A stretch of DNA of 64,000 nucleotides from Gillisia sp. UBA3175 (GCA_002364325.1 DEXV01000002.1:190004-254003); one strand, 5' to 3'; shown: positions 47,277 to 57,482, numbered from the stretch's first letter. The notes: generated from the letters alone by a model not told the origin. Program-made: numbers and translations.

Positions 47277-47812
47277 GAGTTTATATTTATGGTATTAAAA
47301 TCTTCAAGAATTCTTGAAATTGGCATTTCATTTTTTGATACTGCAATTTTTCCGGAGCGAACAAATTGCATCAATCCATAGGGTTTTAATTTATCGTATA
47401 AATTATCTATTTCGTGACGTTTACCTGTTTTCTCAATAACAAAGAATTTAGGAGTCACCGTAACAATTCGTGCATTGGTCTCTTTTATGAAATCCTGAAT
47501 AGTGAGGTCCTCAACAAATTCGGCTGAATTCACTTTATAAAGTGCCGTTTCCTGAAAGATCAGCTCTTCATCGGTATGATAATATGCGCGTATTACTTCT
47601 ATTTGTTTCTCTATCTGGCCAGCGACTTTCTTCACTTGCTCTTCTGTAACCTCAACCACGATTATAAATCGCATCACCTCATTCACCTCGCTTTTGGAAG
47701 CGGTGATACTTTCTATATTGATGTGTCGCTTCAAAAATATCGCTGCGATCCTGCTCAATAGTCCTATGTTGTTTTCCGTATAAATAGAAACTGTATAATT
47801 TTTCTTTTCCAT
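47273..47812 (-). CDS. ilvN: Acetolactate synthase, small (regulatory) subunit
   Basis: 179 aa with an N-terminal ACT domain ([36 protein letters not shown]) that senses valine in homologues, and a C-terminal domain. Its ATG shares one base with the ilvB stop, so it is translationally coupled to the catalytic subunit. ilvH is an equally valid name. Confidence 0.94.
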   Translation of the reverse strand: MEKKNYTVSIYTENNIGLLSRIAAIFLKRHINIESITASKSEVNEVMRFIIVVEVTEEQVKKVAGQIEKQIEVIRAYYHTDEELIFQETALYKVNSAEFVEDLTIQDFIKETNARIVTVTPKFFVIEKTGKRHEIDNLYDKLKPYGLMQFVRSGKIAVSKNEMPISRILEDFNTININS

Positions 47813-49545
47813 TATTCTAGTCTTATGTCTGAAACTGAAGCTCCCGTTGGAATCATAGGAAATACATTTTCTTCTTGTTCTACTTTCACCTCTAAGAAAT
47901 ATGCCTCCGGAGAATCCATCATTTCTTTAATTGCTTCTTGTAATTGACTACGTTCAGTCACTTGTTTAGCTTTTATAAAGTAACCTTTAGCTATTGCTAC
48001 AAAATCAGGGTTTATTAACTCTGTGCTGGCATAGCGTTTATCAAAGAACATTTGTTGCCATTGCCTTACCATTCCCAGAAAACCATTGTTAAGCACTACA
48101 ATTTTTACGGGAACTTTTGTTTGAAAAATGGTTCCCAGTTCCTGAATGGTCATTTGAAATCCCCCATCCCCAATAATTGCCACAACTTGTCTGTTTGGCA
48201 TTCCCATCTTCGCACCTATTGCAGCTGGCAAGGCAAACCCCATAGTCCCTAAGCCACCAGAAGTAACGTTACTTCTTGATTGGTTGAATTTGGCATATCT
48301 GCAGGCTACCATTTGGTGCTGCCCAACATCTGAAACTATAATAGCTTCTCCTTTAGATGTAGTATTAATTTCATCTATTACCTCTGCCATTCCTAATTTC
48401 CCTTGTTTTGGGCTTAGTTCATTTTTAATGATCTTATCATATTCAATTTTGTACAGATCTTTGAATCTGTGGTGCCAAGTATCATGATTATTCGGCTTTA
48501 AATATCCTAACAATAGCTGCAAAGTCTCTTTTACATCTCCCAATACAGCAACCTCTGTTTTTACGTTTTTATCGATCTCTGCCGGATCTATTTCAAAATG
48601 GATCACCTTAGCTTGTTTTGCATAATGTTCCAGATTTCCGGTAACCCTATCATCAAAACGCATCCCAATAGCTATCAAAACATCACAATCATTGGTGAGG
48701 ACATTTGGCCCGTAATTTCCATGCATTCCAACCATTCCTACATTTAAGGGATGATCTGTAGCCATAGCTGAAAGGCCCAAAATGGTCCATGCAGCAGGAA
48801 TTCCTGCTTTTTCCACAACCTGATGTAGTAAGGCTTCTGCCCCTCCTAAAATCACCCCTTGACCAAAAACGATCATCGGTTTTTTAGCTGAATTAATTAA
48901 CTCGGCCGCCCGTTCTATTTGGGAAAGATCTACTTTTGGAAAAGGCTTATAACTTCTAATTCCAACACATTTCTTATATGTAAAATCTAAAGTTGCAAAC
49001 TGAGCATCTTTAGTAATATCTATCAATACTGGTCCCGGTCTTCCAGATCTAGCTATGTAAAAAGCTTTAGCCAATACTTCCGGAATCTCTGAAGCTTTTG
49101 TTACTTGATAATTCCACTTAGTCACCGGTGTCGAAATCCCAACGATATCGGTCTCCTGAAAAGCATCACTCCCCAATAAATGCGAACCAACCTGGCCCGT
49201 AATACAAATCAATGGAGTAGAATCTATCTGCGCATCGGCGATTCCAGTCACCAAATTGGTTGCTCCGGGACCAGAAGTGGCAATACATACACCTACTTTT
49301 CCGGTTACTCTTGCATAGCCTTGGGCTGCATGAGTAGCACCTTGCTCATGCCTAGTGAGGACATGATGAATTTTATCTTGATACTTATACAATTCGTCAT
49401 AAACAGGCATGATCGCCCCTCCCGGATACCCATAAATGGTATCTATTCCCTCTTCCAACAAACATTTTATCACAGCTTCTGCACCAGAAACTGTTATTGG
49501 AGCTTGTTTGATTATCTTCTCCTTTTTGGCTGTTTTAACTTCCAT
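47812..49545 (-). CDS. ilvB: Acetolactate synthase, large (catalytic) subunit
   Basis: 577 aa TPP/FAD enzyme. EEGIDTIYGYPGGAIMPVYDEL, the catalytic Glu in TRHEQGATHAAQGYARVTGK, and the TPP motif GDGGFQMTIQELGTIFQTKVPVKIVVLNN are intact. Makes acetolactate and acetohydroxybutyrate. 11 bp after ilvD and overlapping ilvN by one base. Confidence 0.96.
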   Translation of the reverse strand: MEVKTAKKEKIIKQAPITVSGAEAVIKCLLEEGIDTIYGYPGGAIMPVYDELYKYQDKIHHVLTRHEQGATHAAQGYARVTGKVGVCIATSGPGATNLVTGIADAQIDSTPLICITGQVGSHLLGSDAFQETDIVGISTPVTKWNYQVTKASEIPEVLAKAFYIARSGRPGPVLIDITKDAQFATLDFTYKKCVGIRSYKPFPKVDLSQIERAAELINSAKKPMIVFGQGVILGGAEALLHQVVEKAGIPAAWTILGLSAMATDHPLNVGMVGMHGNYGPNVLTNDCDVLIAIGMRFDDRVTGNLEHYAKQAKVIHFEIDPAEIDKNVKTEVAVLGDVKETLQLLLGYLKPNNHDTWHHRFKDLYKIEYDKIIKNELSPKQGKLGMAEVIDEINTTSKGEAIIVSDVGQHQMVACRYAKFNQSRSNVTSGGLGTMGFALPAAIGAKMGMPNRQVVAIIGDGGFQMTIQELGTIFQTKVPVKIVVLNNGFLGMVRQWQQMFFDKRYASTELINPDFVAIAKGYFIKAKQVTERSQLQEAIKEMMDSPEAYFLEVKVEQEENVFPMIPTGASVSDIRLE

Positions 49546-49556
49546 AATTCAACTAA

Positions 49557-51230
49557 TTAAAATTCATCTGTAACACATCCCTGAGAGGCAGAGGAAACTG
49601 TCCTTGCATATTTATAAAGCACTCCTTTACTAAATTTAAGCGCTGGCGCCTCCCAATTTTTTTTCCTGCTCTCTATTTCTGAATCACTTAAGTCCACACT
49701 TATACTATTGTTTACGGCATTTATAGTGATTTCATCACCATCTTTAAGAAATGCGATTAATCCACCTTCCTGAGCCTCTGGGGTTATGTGGCCTACCACG
49801 AAACCATGAGTCCCTCCAGAAAATCTTCCGTCAGTAATAAGGGCAACGTCTTTTCCTAATTTCGCTCCCATTATAGCTGCAGTTGGTTTAAGCATTTCAG
49901 GCATTCCGGGCCCTCCTTTTGGCCCTTCAAAACGAATCACTATTACGTCCCCTTTGCTTACCTTCCCTTGCGAAATTCCATCGTTGGCTTCATATTCAGA
50001 ATCATAAACTTTTGCTTTACCTTTAAATTTCAAGCCTTCTTTTCCTGTGATCTTTGCTACAGAACCTTCTGTAGCTAAATTCCCGTAAAGGATGCGGATA
50101 TGTCCCGATTTCTTAATAGGATTATCAATGGGAAAGATCACATCTTGTCCTTTCTCTAGATCTGGAACATTCGCCAGATTTTCTGCTAATGTCTTTCCAG
50201 TTACCGTTAAGCAATCCCCATGAAGCATTCCTTCTTTCAACATATACTTAAGAACCGCTGGAATACCTCCAACCTTGTGAACATCTTCCATAAGATATTT
50301 ACCACTAGGTTTTAGATCGGCTAAAAAAGGAGTGGAATCACATATTTTTTCGAAATCGTCCATTCCAAATTCTACTTCTGCTGCTTTCGCTATTGCTAAA
50401 TAATGCAGCACGGCATTAGTAGACCCTCCAAGTACAGTGAGCAATCTTATGGCATTTTCCATAGATTTTCTTGTAACTATATCCTTTGGTTTTATATCTC
50501 TTTCTATCAATAAACGTATCGCCTTTCCGGCTTCTTTGCTTTCCTCCTTCTTTTCTTTGCCAATAGCAGGATTAGATGAGTTGTAAGGCAGCGCCATTCC
50601 CAAAGCTTCAATAGTTGAAGCCATAGTATTTGCGGTATACATTCCGCCACATGCTCCAGCTCCCGGACATGCTTTTTCAATTACACTATCATAATCTTCA
50701 TCACTAATATCGCCTGCTACCTTTGCTCCCCAAGCTTCAAAAGCTGAAACTACATCCAGTTTTTCACCTTTATGACATCCTGAAGCTATTGTGCCACCAT
50801 AAACTAAGATCGCTGGGCGATTAACTCGCAACATAGCCATCAATGCTCCCGGCATATTCTTATCGCATCCTACCACGGTGATCATAGCGTCATAAGACAT
50901 TGCTTGTACCACAGTTTCCATGGAATCTGCAATAAGGTCTCTAGAAGGAAGAGAATATCTCATTCCCGGAGTACCCATAGAAATTCCGTCGCTTACTCCA
51001 ATTGTATTGAAGATTAGGCCTACCGTTTTACTGGAGTTACAACCTTCCTTAACCAATATTGCTAGGTCGTTAAGATGCATATTACAGGGATTCCCCTCAT
51101 AACCAGTGCTGGCTATCCCTACAAAAGGCTTTTTAAAATCTTCTTTTGTCAACCCGATGGCATGTAACATTGCTTGGGCTGCAGGGTTAGAATCATTTTG
51201 TGTTAAAATCTGACTAAACTTATTATCCAT
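49557..51230 (-). CDS. ilvD: Dihydroxy-acid dehydratase
   Basis: 557 aa. Fe-S ligand Cys lie in [24 protein letters not shown] and [35 protein letters not shown] near the C-terminus is the family signature. Dehydrates dihydroxy acids to the 2-oxoacids of Val, Leu and Ile synthesis. First gene of ilvDBNCA. No leader peptide or promoter match was found upstream. Confidence 0.96.
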   Translation of the reverse strand: MDNKFSQILTQNDSNPAAQAMLHAIGLTKEDFKKPFVGIASTGYEGNPCNMHLNDLAILVKEGCNSSKTVGLIFNTIGVSDGISMGTPGMRYSLPSRDLIADSMETVVQAMSYDAMITVVGCDKNMPGALMAMLRVNRPAILVYGGTIASGCHKGEKLDVVSAFEAWGAKVAGDISDEDYDSVIEKACPGAGACGGMYTANTMASTIEALGMALPYNSSNPAIGKEKKEESKEAGKAIRLLIERDIKPKDIVTRKSMENAIRLLTVLGGSTNAVLHYLAIAKAAEVEFGMDDFEKICDSTPFLADLKPSGKYLMEDVHKVGGIPAVLKYMLKEGMLHGDCLTVTGKTLAENLANVPDLEKGQDVIFPIDNPIKKSGHIRILYGNLATEGSVAKITGKEGLKFKGKAKVYDSEYEANDGISQGKVSKGDVIVIRFEGPKGGPGMPEMLKPTAAIMGAKLGKDVALITDGRFSGGTHGFVVGHITPEAQEGGLIAFLKDGDEITINAVNNSISVDLSDSEIESRKKNWEAPALKFSKGVLYKYARTVSSASQGCVTDEF

Positions 51231-51829
51231 CGTTGTTTATCAATCATAATATTTATTAAAATTAGTTTCTTAAGGGAAGTGGCTTATATATAGCTCAAGA
51301 TGAAAATTAATTCCAAAGAAAGAATTAAAATTATATTATATTGATTATCAATTATTTAAACATAATTGTTTTACGATAGCTAAAGGTTTCAAGTTTTAGT
51401 TAGATTAAAATTTTCCAATACAGAAATATTGAAGACTATCGAATTTATTTGAAAGAGATATTTCAATCATTAATAATTTATGGGTATAGAATTACTTTTC
51501 TCTAAATATTATTTGTTTCAAAAACCATAAAAATGTTGATTTGTAAAATGTATCATTATAGAGATTAGTAGATAGTTTAATATTCTGGTATTTATCAGTC
51601 TTTGGTAAATCAGGTTGAGCGTACTTTAAACCTACTTTTTAAATTCCGATAGTTTTAGACAACGAACTGAATGAAGAACTGTTTTATAATATTTATTATC
51701 AATTGGGAGGGGTATAAAATTATACACATTTAAATGTTGATATTTATATCATTTTACCTATAAATTGAATAATGAGCATTCCACTTATTGATACAAAAAA
51801 TTAATAAATCTATTTACTTCCTAGAATTG
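51231..51829. other. AT-rich intergenic stretch upstream of ilvD, no gene seen
   Basis: About 600 bp between the ilvD start and the aldehyde dehydrogenase remnant. I found no TAnnTTTG box facing ilvD, no run of Ile/Val/Leu codons typical of an attenuator peptide, and no credible open frame. Unusually long for this window; perhaps decayed sequence from the insertion or duplication event described at the flanking repeat. Confidence 0.5.
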
Positions 51830-52020
51830 GAACCTAAAAACCTTAGCCCATTTGGAGTTTAGAAAACTTCGGCAAAGGAGCCTATAAGGAACATTCACTT
51901 TTGACACGTTTTCTCATAAAAAGAGCATAACAAAAAGAGGAACATGGTTAGATGTTCCTCTTAGGTATGCGCCATATACTGGCAAATTAGGTTTAGCAGG
52001 TAAATTAATTAAGAAGTTTT
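51830..52020 (+). pseudogene. 3'-end remnant of an aldehyde dehydrogenase gene
   Basis: From about 51830 the sequence tracks the 3' end of the gene at 36556-37935 (AAAAA..CC.TTTGGAG, AAAGG.GCCTAT, then near-identical). Small deletions break the frame before 51888; from there the frame reads TFDTFSHKKSITKRGTWLDV... and ends GKLIKKF with the same stop. The 5' nine-tenths of the gene is absent. The stop lies inside the 3' end of the convergent GNAT/nitrilase gene. Confidence 0.85.
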
Positions 52021-52080
52021 AGGAAGCTTCTTTTTTAAAGTATAAAGATCTTTTCTTCTATCCTTCATATTTCTTACACT
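51888..52080 (+). repeat. Direct repeat, right copy, flanking the leu/ilv block
   Basis: Partner of 37801-37993: 193 bp, same orientation, 9 mismatches, of which 5 cluster at 51995-52001. The final 58 bp are identical and here encode the C-terminus of the GNAT/nitrilase protein. The match ends at 52080/37993 with CTTACACT. Confidence 0.9.
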
Positions 52081-53544
52081 TCCAAAATTGTGTAATTCTT
52101 TTAGCAGATCCAGATCTACATCTACCAACAAAGTGCTTTCTGTATTTGGAGTAGCTTCGGCTTTAATTCCATTTACTGGAAAAGCAAAGTCTGATGGTGT
52201 GAATACGGCCGATTGAGAATATTGGATATCCATGTTATTTACTTTTGGCAAATTCCCAACAGAACCGGCAATTGCCACATAGCATTCATTTTCTACTGCT
52301 CTGGCCTGGGCACATATTTTCACTCGGGAATACCCATTCTGGGTATCTGTCATAAAGGGTACAAAAAGAATATTCATTCCATCTTCCGCCAATAATCTTG
52401 GTAATTCTGGGAATTCTACATCATAACAAATTAGCACTCCAATTTTACCACAATCGGTATCGAATGTCCTTAATTGGGATCCACCTTTCATTCCCCATGC
52501 AGATTCTTCTGCCGGAGTAATATGCAACTTTTCGTAACGTTCTACACTACCATCTCTTCGGCATAAAAAACCAACATTATGCATATGCTCTCCAACAGCT
52601 TGCGGCATACTTCCTGTGATAATATTGATGTTGTAATTAATAGCAAAACCTCTAAAGGTCTCTAATAATCTATCTGTATAAGATGAAAGCCCACGAATGG
52701 CTTCAGCTTCATTTAGATGATTAAATTGAGCCATTAAAGGTGCATTGAACAATTCTGGAAATAATATAAAATCACTTTGGTAATCACTTACCGCATCCAC
52801 AAAAAATTCTATTTGCTCTACCAAAGAATTGTAATCTTTAAATAAACGCATTTGCCATTGCACCAAACCTAACCTAACAACCTTTTTCTTGGTATTTATA
52901 AGTTTCTCAGGTTTGGTATAATAAATATTATGCCATTCCATAAGAGTAGCAAACTCCATACTTTCATGGTCTCCTGGTAAATAACCTTTGATCACCTTTT
53001 TAACGTGAAAATCGTTGGATAACTGAAACGACAGTACAGGATCGTGAATTTCTTTCAGCTTAACTTTATCGATATATTTTTTAGGGGTAAGCTCTGCAGA
53101 ATATTCTTTATAATTAGGAATTCTCCCTCCAAATATGATAGATTTTAAATTGAGTTGCTCACACAACTCCTTACGTGCTTCATATAACCTTCTTCCAAGG
53201 CGCATCCCACGATAATCTGGATGAATAAATACATCTATTCCATAAAGAACATCTCCATATTCTGTATGATTTGCAAATTCTTGACCTCCAATAATATCAT
53301 CGTATTTATGATCATCGTCGTACTTATCATAATCCACGATCATAGAAAGTGCGCAACCTGCGATTTTCCCATCTATCACAATGCAAAATTGCCCATCGGG
53401 AAACTTGTTGACCAAGGTAGAAATATCATCTTTAGTCCAATAAGCATTGGTCATTGTGCTATAAACCTGAACCATAGATTTTTTTAACTCTACGTAATCC
53501 TTTACTCGTAAATTTCTTAATTCTATAGTTGCTGAATCTAACAC
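52009..53544 (-). CDS. GNAT acetyltransferase/nitrilase-type carbon-nitrogen hydrolase fusion
   Basis: 511 aa from a GTG start. Residues about 1-205 are a GNAT domain (DVFIHPDYRGMRLGRRLYEARKE). Residues about 222-505 are a nitrilase domain with the Glu-Lys-Cys triad: Glu in LFPELFNAPL, Lys in YEKLHITPAEE, Cys373 in GVLICYDVEFPELP. It ends KDRRKDLYTLKKKLPKTS. The fusion is known in many bacteria, with unclear substrates (amidase of an acyl or acetylated amine is plausible). Its 3' end is duplicated at 37936-37993. Confidence 0.9.
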   Translation of the reverse strand: MLDSATIELRNLRVKDYVELKKSMVQVYSTMTNAYWTKDDISTLVNKFPDGQFCIVIDGKIAGCALSMIVDYDKYDDDHKYDDIIGGQEFANHTEYGDVLYGIDVFIHPDYRGMRLGRRLYEARKELCEQLNLKSIIFGGRIPNYKEYSAELTPKKYIDKVKLKEIHDPVLSFQLSNDFHVKKVIKGYLPGDHESMEFATLMEWHNIYYTKPEKLINTKKKVVRLGLVQWQMRLFKDYNSLVEQIEFFVDAVSDYQSDFILFPELFNAPLMAQFNHLNEAEAIRGLSSYTDRLLETFRGFAINYNINIITGSMPQAVGEHMHNVGFLCRRDGSVERYEKLHITPAEESAWGMKGGSQLRTFDTDCGKIGVLICYDVEFPELPRLLAEDGMNILFVPFMTDTQNGYSRVKICAQARAVENECYVAIAGSVGNLPKVNNMDIQYSQSAVFTPSDFAFPVNGIKAEATPNTESTLLVDVDLDLLKELHNFGSVRNMKDRRKDLYTLKKKLPKTS

Positions 53545-53734
53545 TTGATTTATTTTAAATTTAGCGCGAAGATACTGCGGAAATCATACAATATAAAATG
53601 AATAACATGAATTTAGCAATCCTTAATCAACAGAAATAAAAAATTAATACTGTGGTTTGGGAAATTTTATAAAAAGAAAATCTACTTTATTAAGATTCTA
53701 ACTACTAACATGCTTCATGATGTTGGATCGGTTT

Positions 53735-54364
53735 TTACAAACTAACAATCTTATGCTTTACCGCAAAAAGAACCATTCCTACCCTATTTTTAACTTGAAG
53801 TTTTTCAAACAAACTTTCCCTGTAACCATCTATGGTCTTCGGACTTAAATTCATCATCTCTGCAACTTCTTTATAGGTTTTTTCGGAGCAGGCCAAATTC
53901 AAAAATTCAACTTCCCGTGCAGTAAGATCGCCATAATTTCTAGAAGCAGGATTATCAAGCATCTCTACAATCTCCTCACTAAAATAGTAGCCACTAGTAA
54001 AAACCGATTCTAAGGCATACAAAAATTCTTCCGGATCTATATCTTTCAGTAAATATCCTCTGCATCCTAATTTTATCATTTTTATGATGATCTCTTCATC
54101 TAACTCCATAGTTAGCGCGAGAGTTCTTTGTTCCGGAAAATGCTCTTTTAACCAAAGAATGGTGGCCATACCATCCATCACCGGCATTCTAATATCCAGC
54201 AATAATACATCTGGACGTTTATGGTTGGCATTAAAATAATCCACCAATTCTTGACCGTTCTTCAGGACCTTTATAACCTCATATTCCTGAAGGGAATTTA
54301 CAAGACCTTGAAGAGATTGCGCAAATAGGGTGTGATCATCAACGATTAGTATCGTTTTCTTCAT
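53735..54364 (-). CDS. NarL/LuxR-type response regulator
   Basis: 209 aa: receiver domain (ILIVDDHTLFAQSL, phospho-acceptor Asp57 in DVLLLDIRMP, conserved Thr/Lys region YLLKDIDPEEF) and a C-terminal LuxR helix-turn-helix (LTAREVEFLNLACSEKTYKEVAEMMNLSPKTIDGYRESLFEKL). Its start lies 26 bp inside the end of the kinase gene, so the two are coupled. Target genes unknown. Confidence 0.94.
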   Translation of the reverse strand: MKKTILIVDDHTLFAQSLQGLVNSLQEYEVIKVLKNGQELVDYFNANHKRPDVLLLDIRMPVMDGMATILWLKEHFPEQRTLALTMELDEEIIIKMIKLGCRGYLLKDIDPEEFLYALESVFTSGYYFSEEIVEMLDNPASRNYGDLTAREVEFLNLACSEKTYKEVAEMMNLSPKTIDGYRESLFEKLQVKNRVGMVLFAVKHKIVSL

Positions 54365-55145
54365 AGACTAAGCTTTTTATTGGATAATTTAAAGATAAGG
54401 AAGTTCCTTTTGCTAATTCAGAATTTAAGTTGAACTTAGTATTTATAAGGGCTGCCCTACTTTCCATATTTATTAAACCAGAACTTTTAATAACTTTTTC
54501 TATATTAAAACCTATACCATTATCCCTTATTTCTAAATGTAACTCTTCTGGTAGATAATCTATAAACACCTCTAGTTTTGTAGCTTTGGAGTGCTTGATA
54601 GCATTGGAAAAAAATTCTTGAATGATCCGAAAAAGGATTACAGAATCTTTATCCACTACATCAAATTGTTCTCCAGTACTTGTAATAGAGGTTTCCAAAT
54701 TATTAAGGCGTTCAAATCTAAATAATTCGTTTTTTATAGATGCTTCAATACCTGAATAACCAACAACTTCGTTATTAAGAGATTTAGATAAAGAGCGAAC
54801 CTCTTGTAAAGAATTAGAAACCACATCTTTTATGTCCTTAACCGATTGCTTTGCAGAGGCATCGACGGTACCAGAAAGAATATTTAATTGCATATTTGCC
54901 ACAGAGAGCAGTTGCCCTATATTATCATGCAATTCCCAACTTACATTCTTGAGGGTTTGTTCTTGGATCTCAATTTTAGATTGCGCCAATTCGTTTTCAA
55001 AACGAGTTTCAGCTTCAAATTTTTCTAGAAGTAATTTATTTTTTCTTTTTTGGAAAGTGATAAAGAAAATAATTGCAAAACTGGTCAAGAATAAAATGAC
55101 CACTATAAAGTAAACAATTAGTAGGAGTTCTTCCTTAGCAAGCAT
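54339..55145 (-). CDS. Sensor histidine kinase (HisKA_3 type), minimal sensor
   Basis: 268 aa: one N-terminal transmembrane helix (about residues 8-30), a short coiled coil, then the HisKA_3 motif WELHDNIGQLLSVANMQ with phospho-acceptor His73 and a HATPase domain (FFSNAIKHSKA, IRDNGIGFN). No periplasmic sensor domain is present, so signal input probably comes from a partner; the 7-8 TM proteins just upstream are candidates. Confidence 0.92.
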   Translation of the reverse strand: MLAKEELLLIVYFIVVILFLTSFAIIFFITFQKRKNKLLLEKFEAETRFENELAQSKIEIQEQTLKNVSWELHDNIGQLLSVANMQLNILSGTVDASAKQSVKDIKDVVSNSLQEVRSLSKSLNNEVVGYSGIEASIKNELFRFERLNNLETSITSTGEQFDVVDKDSVILFRIIQEFFSNAIKHSKATKLEVFIDYLPEELHLEIRDNGIGFNIEKVIKSSGLINMESRAALINTKFNLNSELAKGTSLSLNYPIKSLVYEENDTNR

Positions 55146-55224
55146 AAAATAAGGTTGATTTTGTACAAGTTTACGGTATTTTTGGCGATTTCATTGAGAA
55201 ATGATCAAAGGAAATTTTAATAAA

Positions 55225-55926
55225 TCAAGTAGTAATGGGTTTATATTTCCTAGCACAATATATAAAAGCAAATATATAAATACTATATATTAAAATATGA
55301 GCAAGGGAAATAGTAAAACTATACAACTCCCCAAATTTAGGATTTAAATGATTGTAATATTTGTGCGAATAGATCCAAACTGGCATACATAATAAATTAT
55401 AAAAAAGATACCCTATGGAGATATACATTTTAACCGATTTATTAATTGCTAATACTTGATCGCTTTTAAGCAATTCGTAATAATAAAACGAGATACTTGT
55501 AACTATTAAAAGAAAACCCAGTAAGAATATTAGTTTAGAATGTGCATTAAAAAAAATTCCTTCATAATAAAGATGTGCAAATCCAACAATATTTATACTA
55601 ATAATACCCAATAAAATTATTCTTTTTCGAAGCTTAGATCGTAGTCCCATCCTAAAATACCAAGCATATATGCAATATCCAATTAATATAAATGGATTAT
55701 AAAGCCAGTAATCATTGTTCAAAAAAGTATTTTGCAAGTGATTTAGGGAAGCATTAAATTCTATAATTCTGGGTAGATAACTGGTGATAACTACCAAAAA
55801 GTTTAGCATTAAAAAGCCAACAAAGAATTGAGTGGTTTTATCCTTTGGGTTATTATTTAAAAAATAAATACCGGCAATAACGCTGGATCCTTTTAAAAAG
55901 TACATCAAGAATTTTACAAAGATCAT
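55225..55926 (-). CDS. Multi-spanning membrane protein, paralogue A
   Basis: 233 aa with about 7-8 helices: GSSVIAGIYFLNNNPKDK, WLYNPFILIGYCIYAWYFRMGLRSKLRK, SISFYYYELLKSD, CMPVWIYSHKYY and a final HILIYSIYIFAFIYCARKY. Shares these landmarks, in order, with the protein at 56288-57028, so the pair is a duplication. No known domain recognised. It lies 79 bp upstream of the kinase gene on the same strand; I infer a sensory or modulatory role for the kinase. Confidence 0.75.
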   Translation of the reverse strand: MIFVKFLMYFLKGSSVIAGIYFLNNNPKDKTTQFFVGFLMLNFLVVITSYLPRIIEFNASLNHLQNTFLNNDYWLYNPFILIGYCIYAWYFRMGLRSKLRKRIILLGIISINIVGFAHLYYEGIFFNAHSKLIFLLGFLLIVTSISFYYYELLKSDQVLAINKSVKMYISIGYLFYNLLCMPVWIYSHKYYNHLNPKFGELYSFTISLAHILIYSIYIFAFIYCARKYKPITT

Positions 55927-56287
55927 TAATTTTTCCTTGAATAAAATTTAGAAAAAAAAGACTTTGCAAACTTCAATAAATTCTTTGCTACACTCAATTA
56001 ATATAGTTTTAAAAATATTTATAAAAATTATAATGTAGGGATTGGTAATACTCTTAATTAAATAAGATATCATACCATAAGACTGTATTTTTAAACTTTG
56101 TTACGTTTTCTCTTAGATTTTTTTTATAAAAACTTAATTCATGAAGATATTACACTTAGAAAGAAATTCTCCTATAACGAAAAGCAGTATGTTATGTTTG
56201 TTTTTCTACAAATTTTCTATCTAATAAATATGTCGAATTACACTTCTCTTTTGCATAATATATCAATTAGACTAAATTATAACAAAT
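55927..56287. other. Intergenic gap between the two paralogues, nothing seen
   Basis: 361 bp, very AT-rich. No TAnnTTTG box, terminator or conserved repeat is convincing, and a short plus-strand frame here has no coding character. Confidence 0.4.
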
Positions 56288-57028
56288 CTAATCTATGGGC
56301 TTAATTTTTGTAAATTTTAGATCACCTAGGTTTTTCGAAATCGACCTACCTTTCGCACAATAGATAAAAGCAAAAATGTAAGTGCAGTATAATAAAATAT
56401 TTGCTATTCTAAATACAATGGTATATAGGTTTACGAATTCCATGCTTAATGTATTGTTATAAAATTTCATATAAATCCAGAGAGGCATTGAGATTAAATT
56501 AAATAATAAAATAGCAACAGAAACGTAGAACTTTACACTTCTATTAATATATAATAGTGTTTCATCCTGAAGCAATTCATAATAATAAAAACTAACTGCT
56601 AAGAATAATAAAGCAACACCCATAAACAAATTAAAAATCGAATATGAATTAAAAAAATCATCCAAAAAAAAGAGATTTAATGAACTAGAAATTACAAAAA
56701 TGACAATTAGGTAACTTAAAATTTTCCTTGAAATCTTATTTTCTAAGCTCATTCTAAAATAAAAAGCATAAGCTGCGAAACTTACTATTATAAAAGGGTT
56801 ATACAACCAAAAATTGGTATACCAAACTGTGTCTTTTAAATAATGTAAGGCTTCATGATTATAAATTATTGCAGGAATGAGACCAACTATTTCTATGCAC
56901 ACAGTCAGAAATAAAAAATATGTTAGCAGCTTATTGTCTATGTCATTCGGTTTCCTTCTTATATAATAAATCCCTGCTATTACACTAAAACCTTCTAAAA
57001 GAAATACAATTAAAAATAATATTTGCAT
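56288..57028 (-). CDS. Multi-spanning membrane protein, paralogue B
   Basis: 246 aa with about 7-8 helices. Landmarks GFSVIAGIYYIRRKPND, WLYNPFIIVSFAAYAFYFRMSLENK, VSFYYYELLQDE, SMPLWIYMKFYNN and LLYCTYIFAFIYCAKG match paralogue A in the same order. The C-terminal tail is longer and basic. Its ATG shares one base with the stop of the small gene upstream, implying coupling. Function unknown. Confidence 0.75.
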   Translation of the reverse strand: MQILFLIVFLLEGFSVIAGIYYIRRKPNDIDNKLLTYFLFLTVCIEIVGLIPAIIYNHEALHYLKDTVWYTNFWLYNPFIIVSFAAYAFYFRMSLENKISRKILSYLIVIFVISSSLNLFFLDDFFNSYSIFNLFMGVALLFLAVSFYYYELLQDETLLYINRSVKFYVSVAILLFNLISMPLWIYMKFYNNTLSMEFVNLYTIVFRIANILLYCTYIFAFIYCAKGRSISKNLGDLKFTKIKPID

Positions 57029-57402
57029 TAATACTCTTTTGGTGGATAACCGCCATGACTAAAATTAAATGGTTCTATTTCATCATTGGCTACATCTTCA
57101 AATTCCTTCTCAGGATCATAAGATTTTACTCTTTGGGTGGGTGCAAAAAATACAGTAGACAAACTTGGTATTGTTTCTGTAGCATCATACGCGCCTAACC
57201 ACAAATTGATTCCGGGAGTATCTACACCTTGTGCTAAAGATTTTGTTTTAACCTCATCTAGATAGGCTTGCAACTCTTCAACGGTAAAATAGAATTGGCA
57301 AGTATCTTCATGAGTGGTTCCGCCAGTTTTAACTATTAATCTGGTTTCCCACCATTTTTTTTGTAATTGTTTTGCTTTCGCAACTGTAATTTTTTTACCC
57401 AT
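57028..57402 (-). CDS. Small conserved protein of unknown function
   Basis: 124 aa from the ATG at 57402 (a TTG lies 9 bp upstream). Soluble, mixed helix/strand: MGKKITVAKAKQLQKKWWET, DTCQFYFTVEELQAYLDEVK, PGINLWLGAYDATETIPSLSTVFFAPT, ending GGYPPKEY. I do not recognise a named family. It heads the five-gene minus-strand set that runs through both membrane proteins to the kinase and regulator, and follows the non-coding array. Confidence 0.65.
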   Translation of the reverse strand: MGKKITVAKAKQLQKKWWETRLIVKTGGTTHEDTCQFYFTVEELQAYLDEVKTKSLAQGVDTPGINLWLGAYDATETIPSLSTVFFAPTQRVKSYDPEKEFEDVANDEIEPFNFSHGGYPPKEY

Positions 57403-57482
57403 GTTATCCAAATTATTTAAAATTGATAATACAGAATTTTGTTAAAAGTAGAATTTTTCTTTAACAAAATTTTTTTAAATCG

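Noticed and set aside
51231-51829. Attenuator leader peptide for ilvD
   Set aside because: No short frame rich in Ile, Val or Leu codons followed by a terminator was found upstream of ilvD.
56098-56304. 68-codon plus-strand frame between the two membrane-protein genes
   Set aside because: AT-rich, no start context, no similarity noticed; looks like chance.
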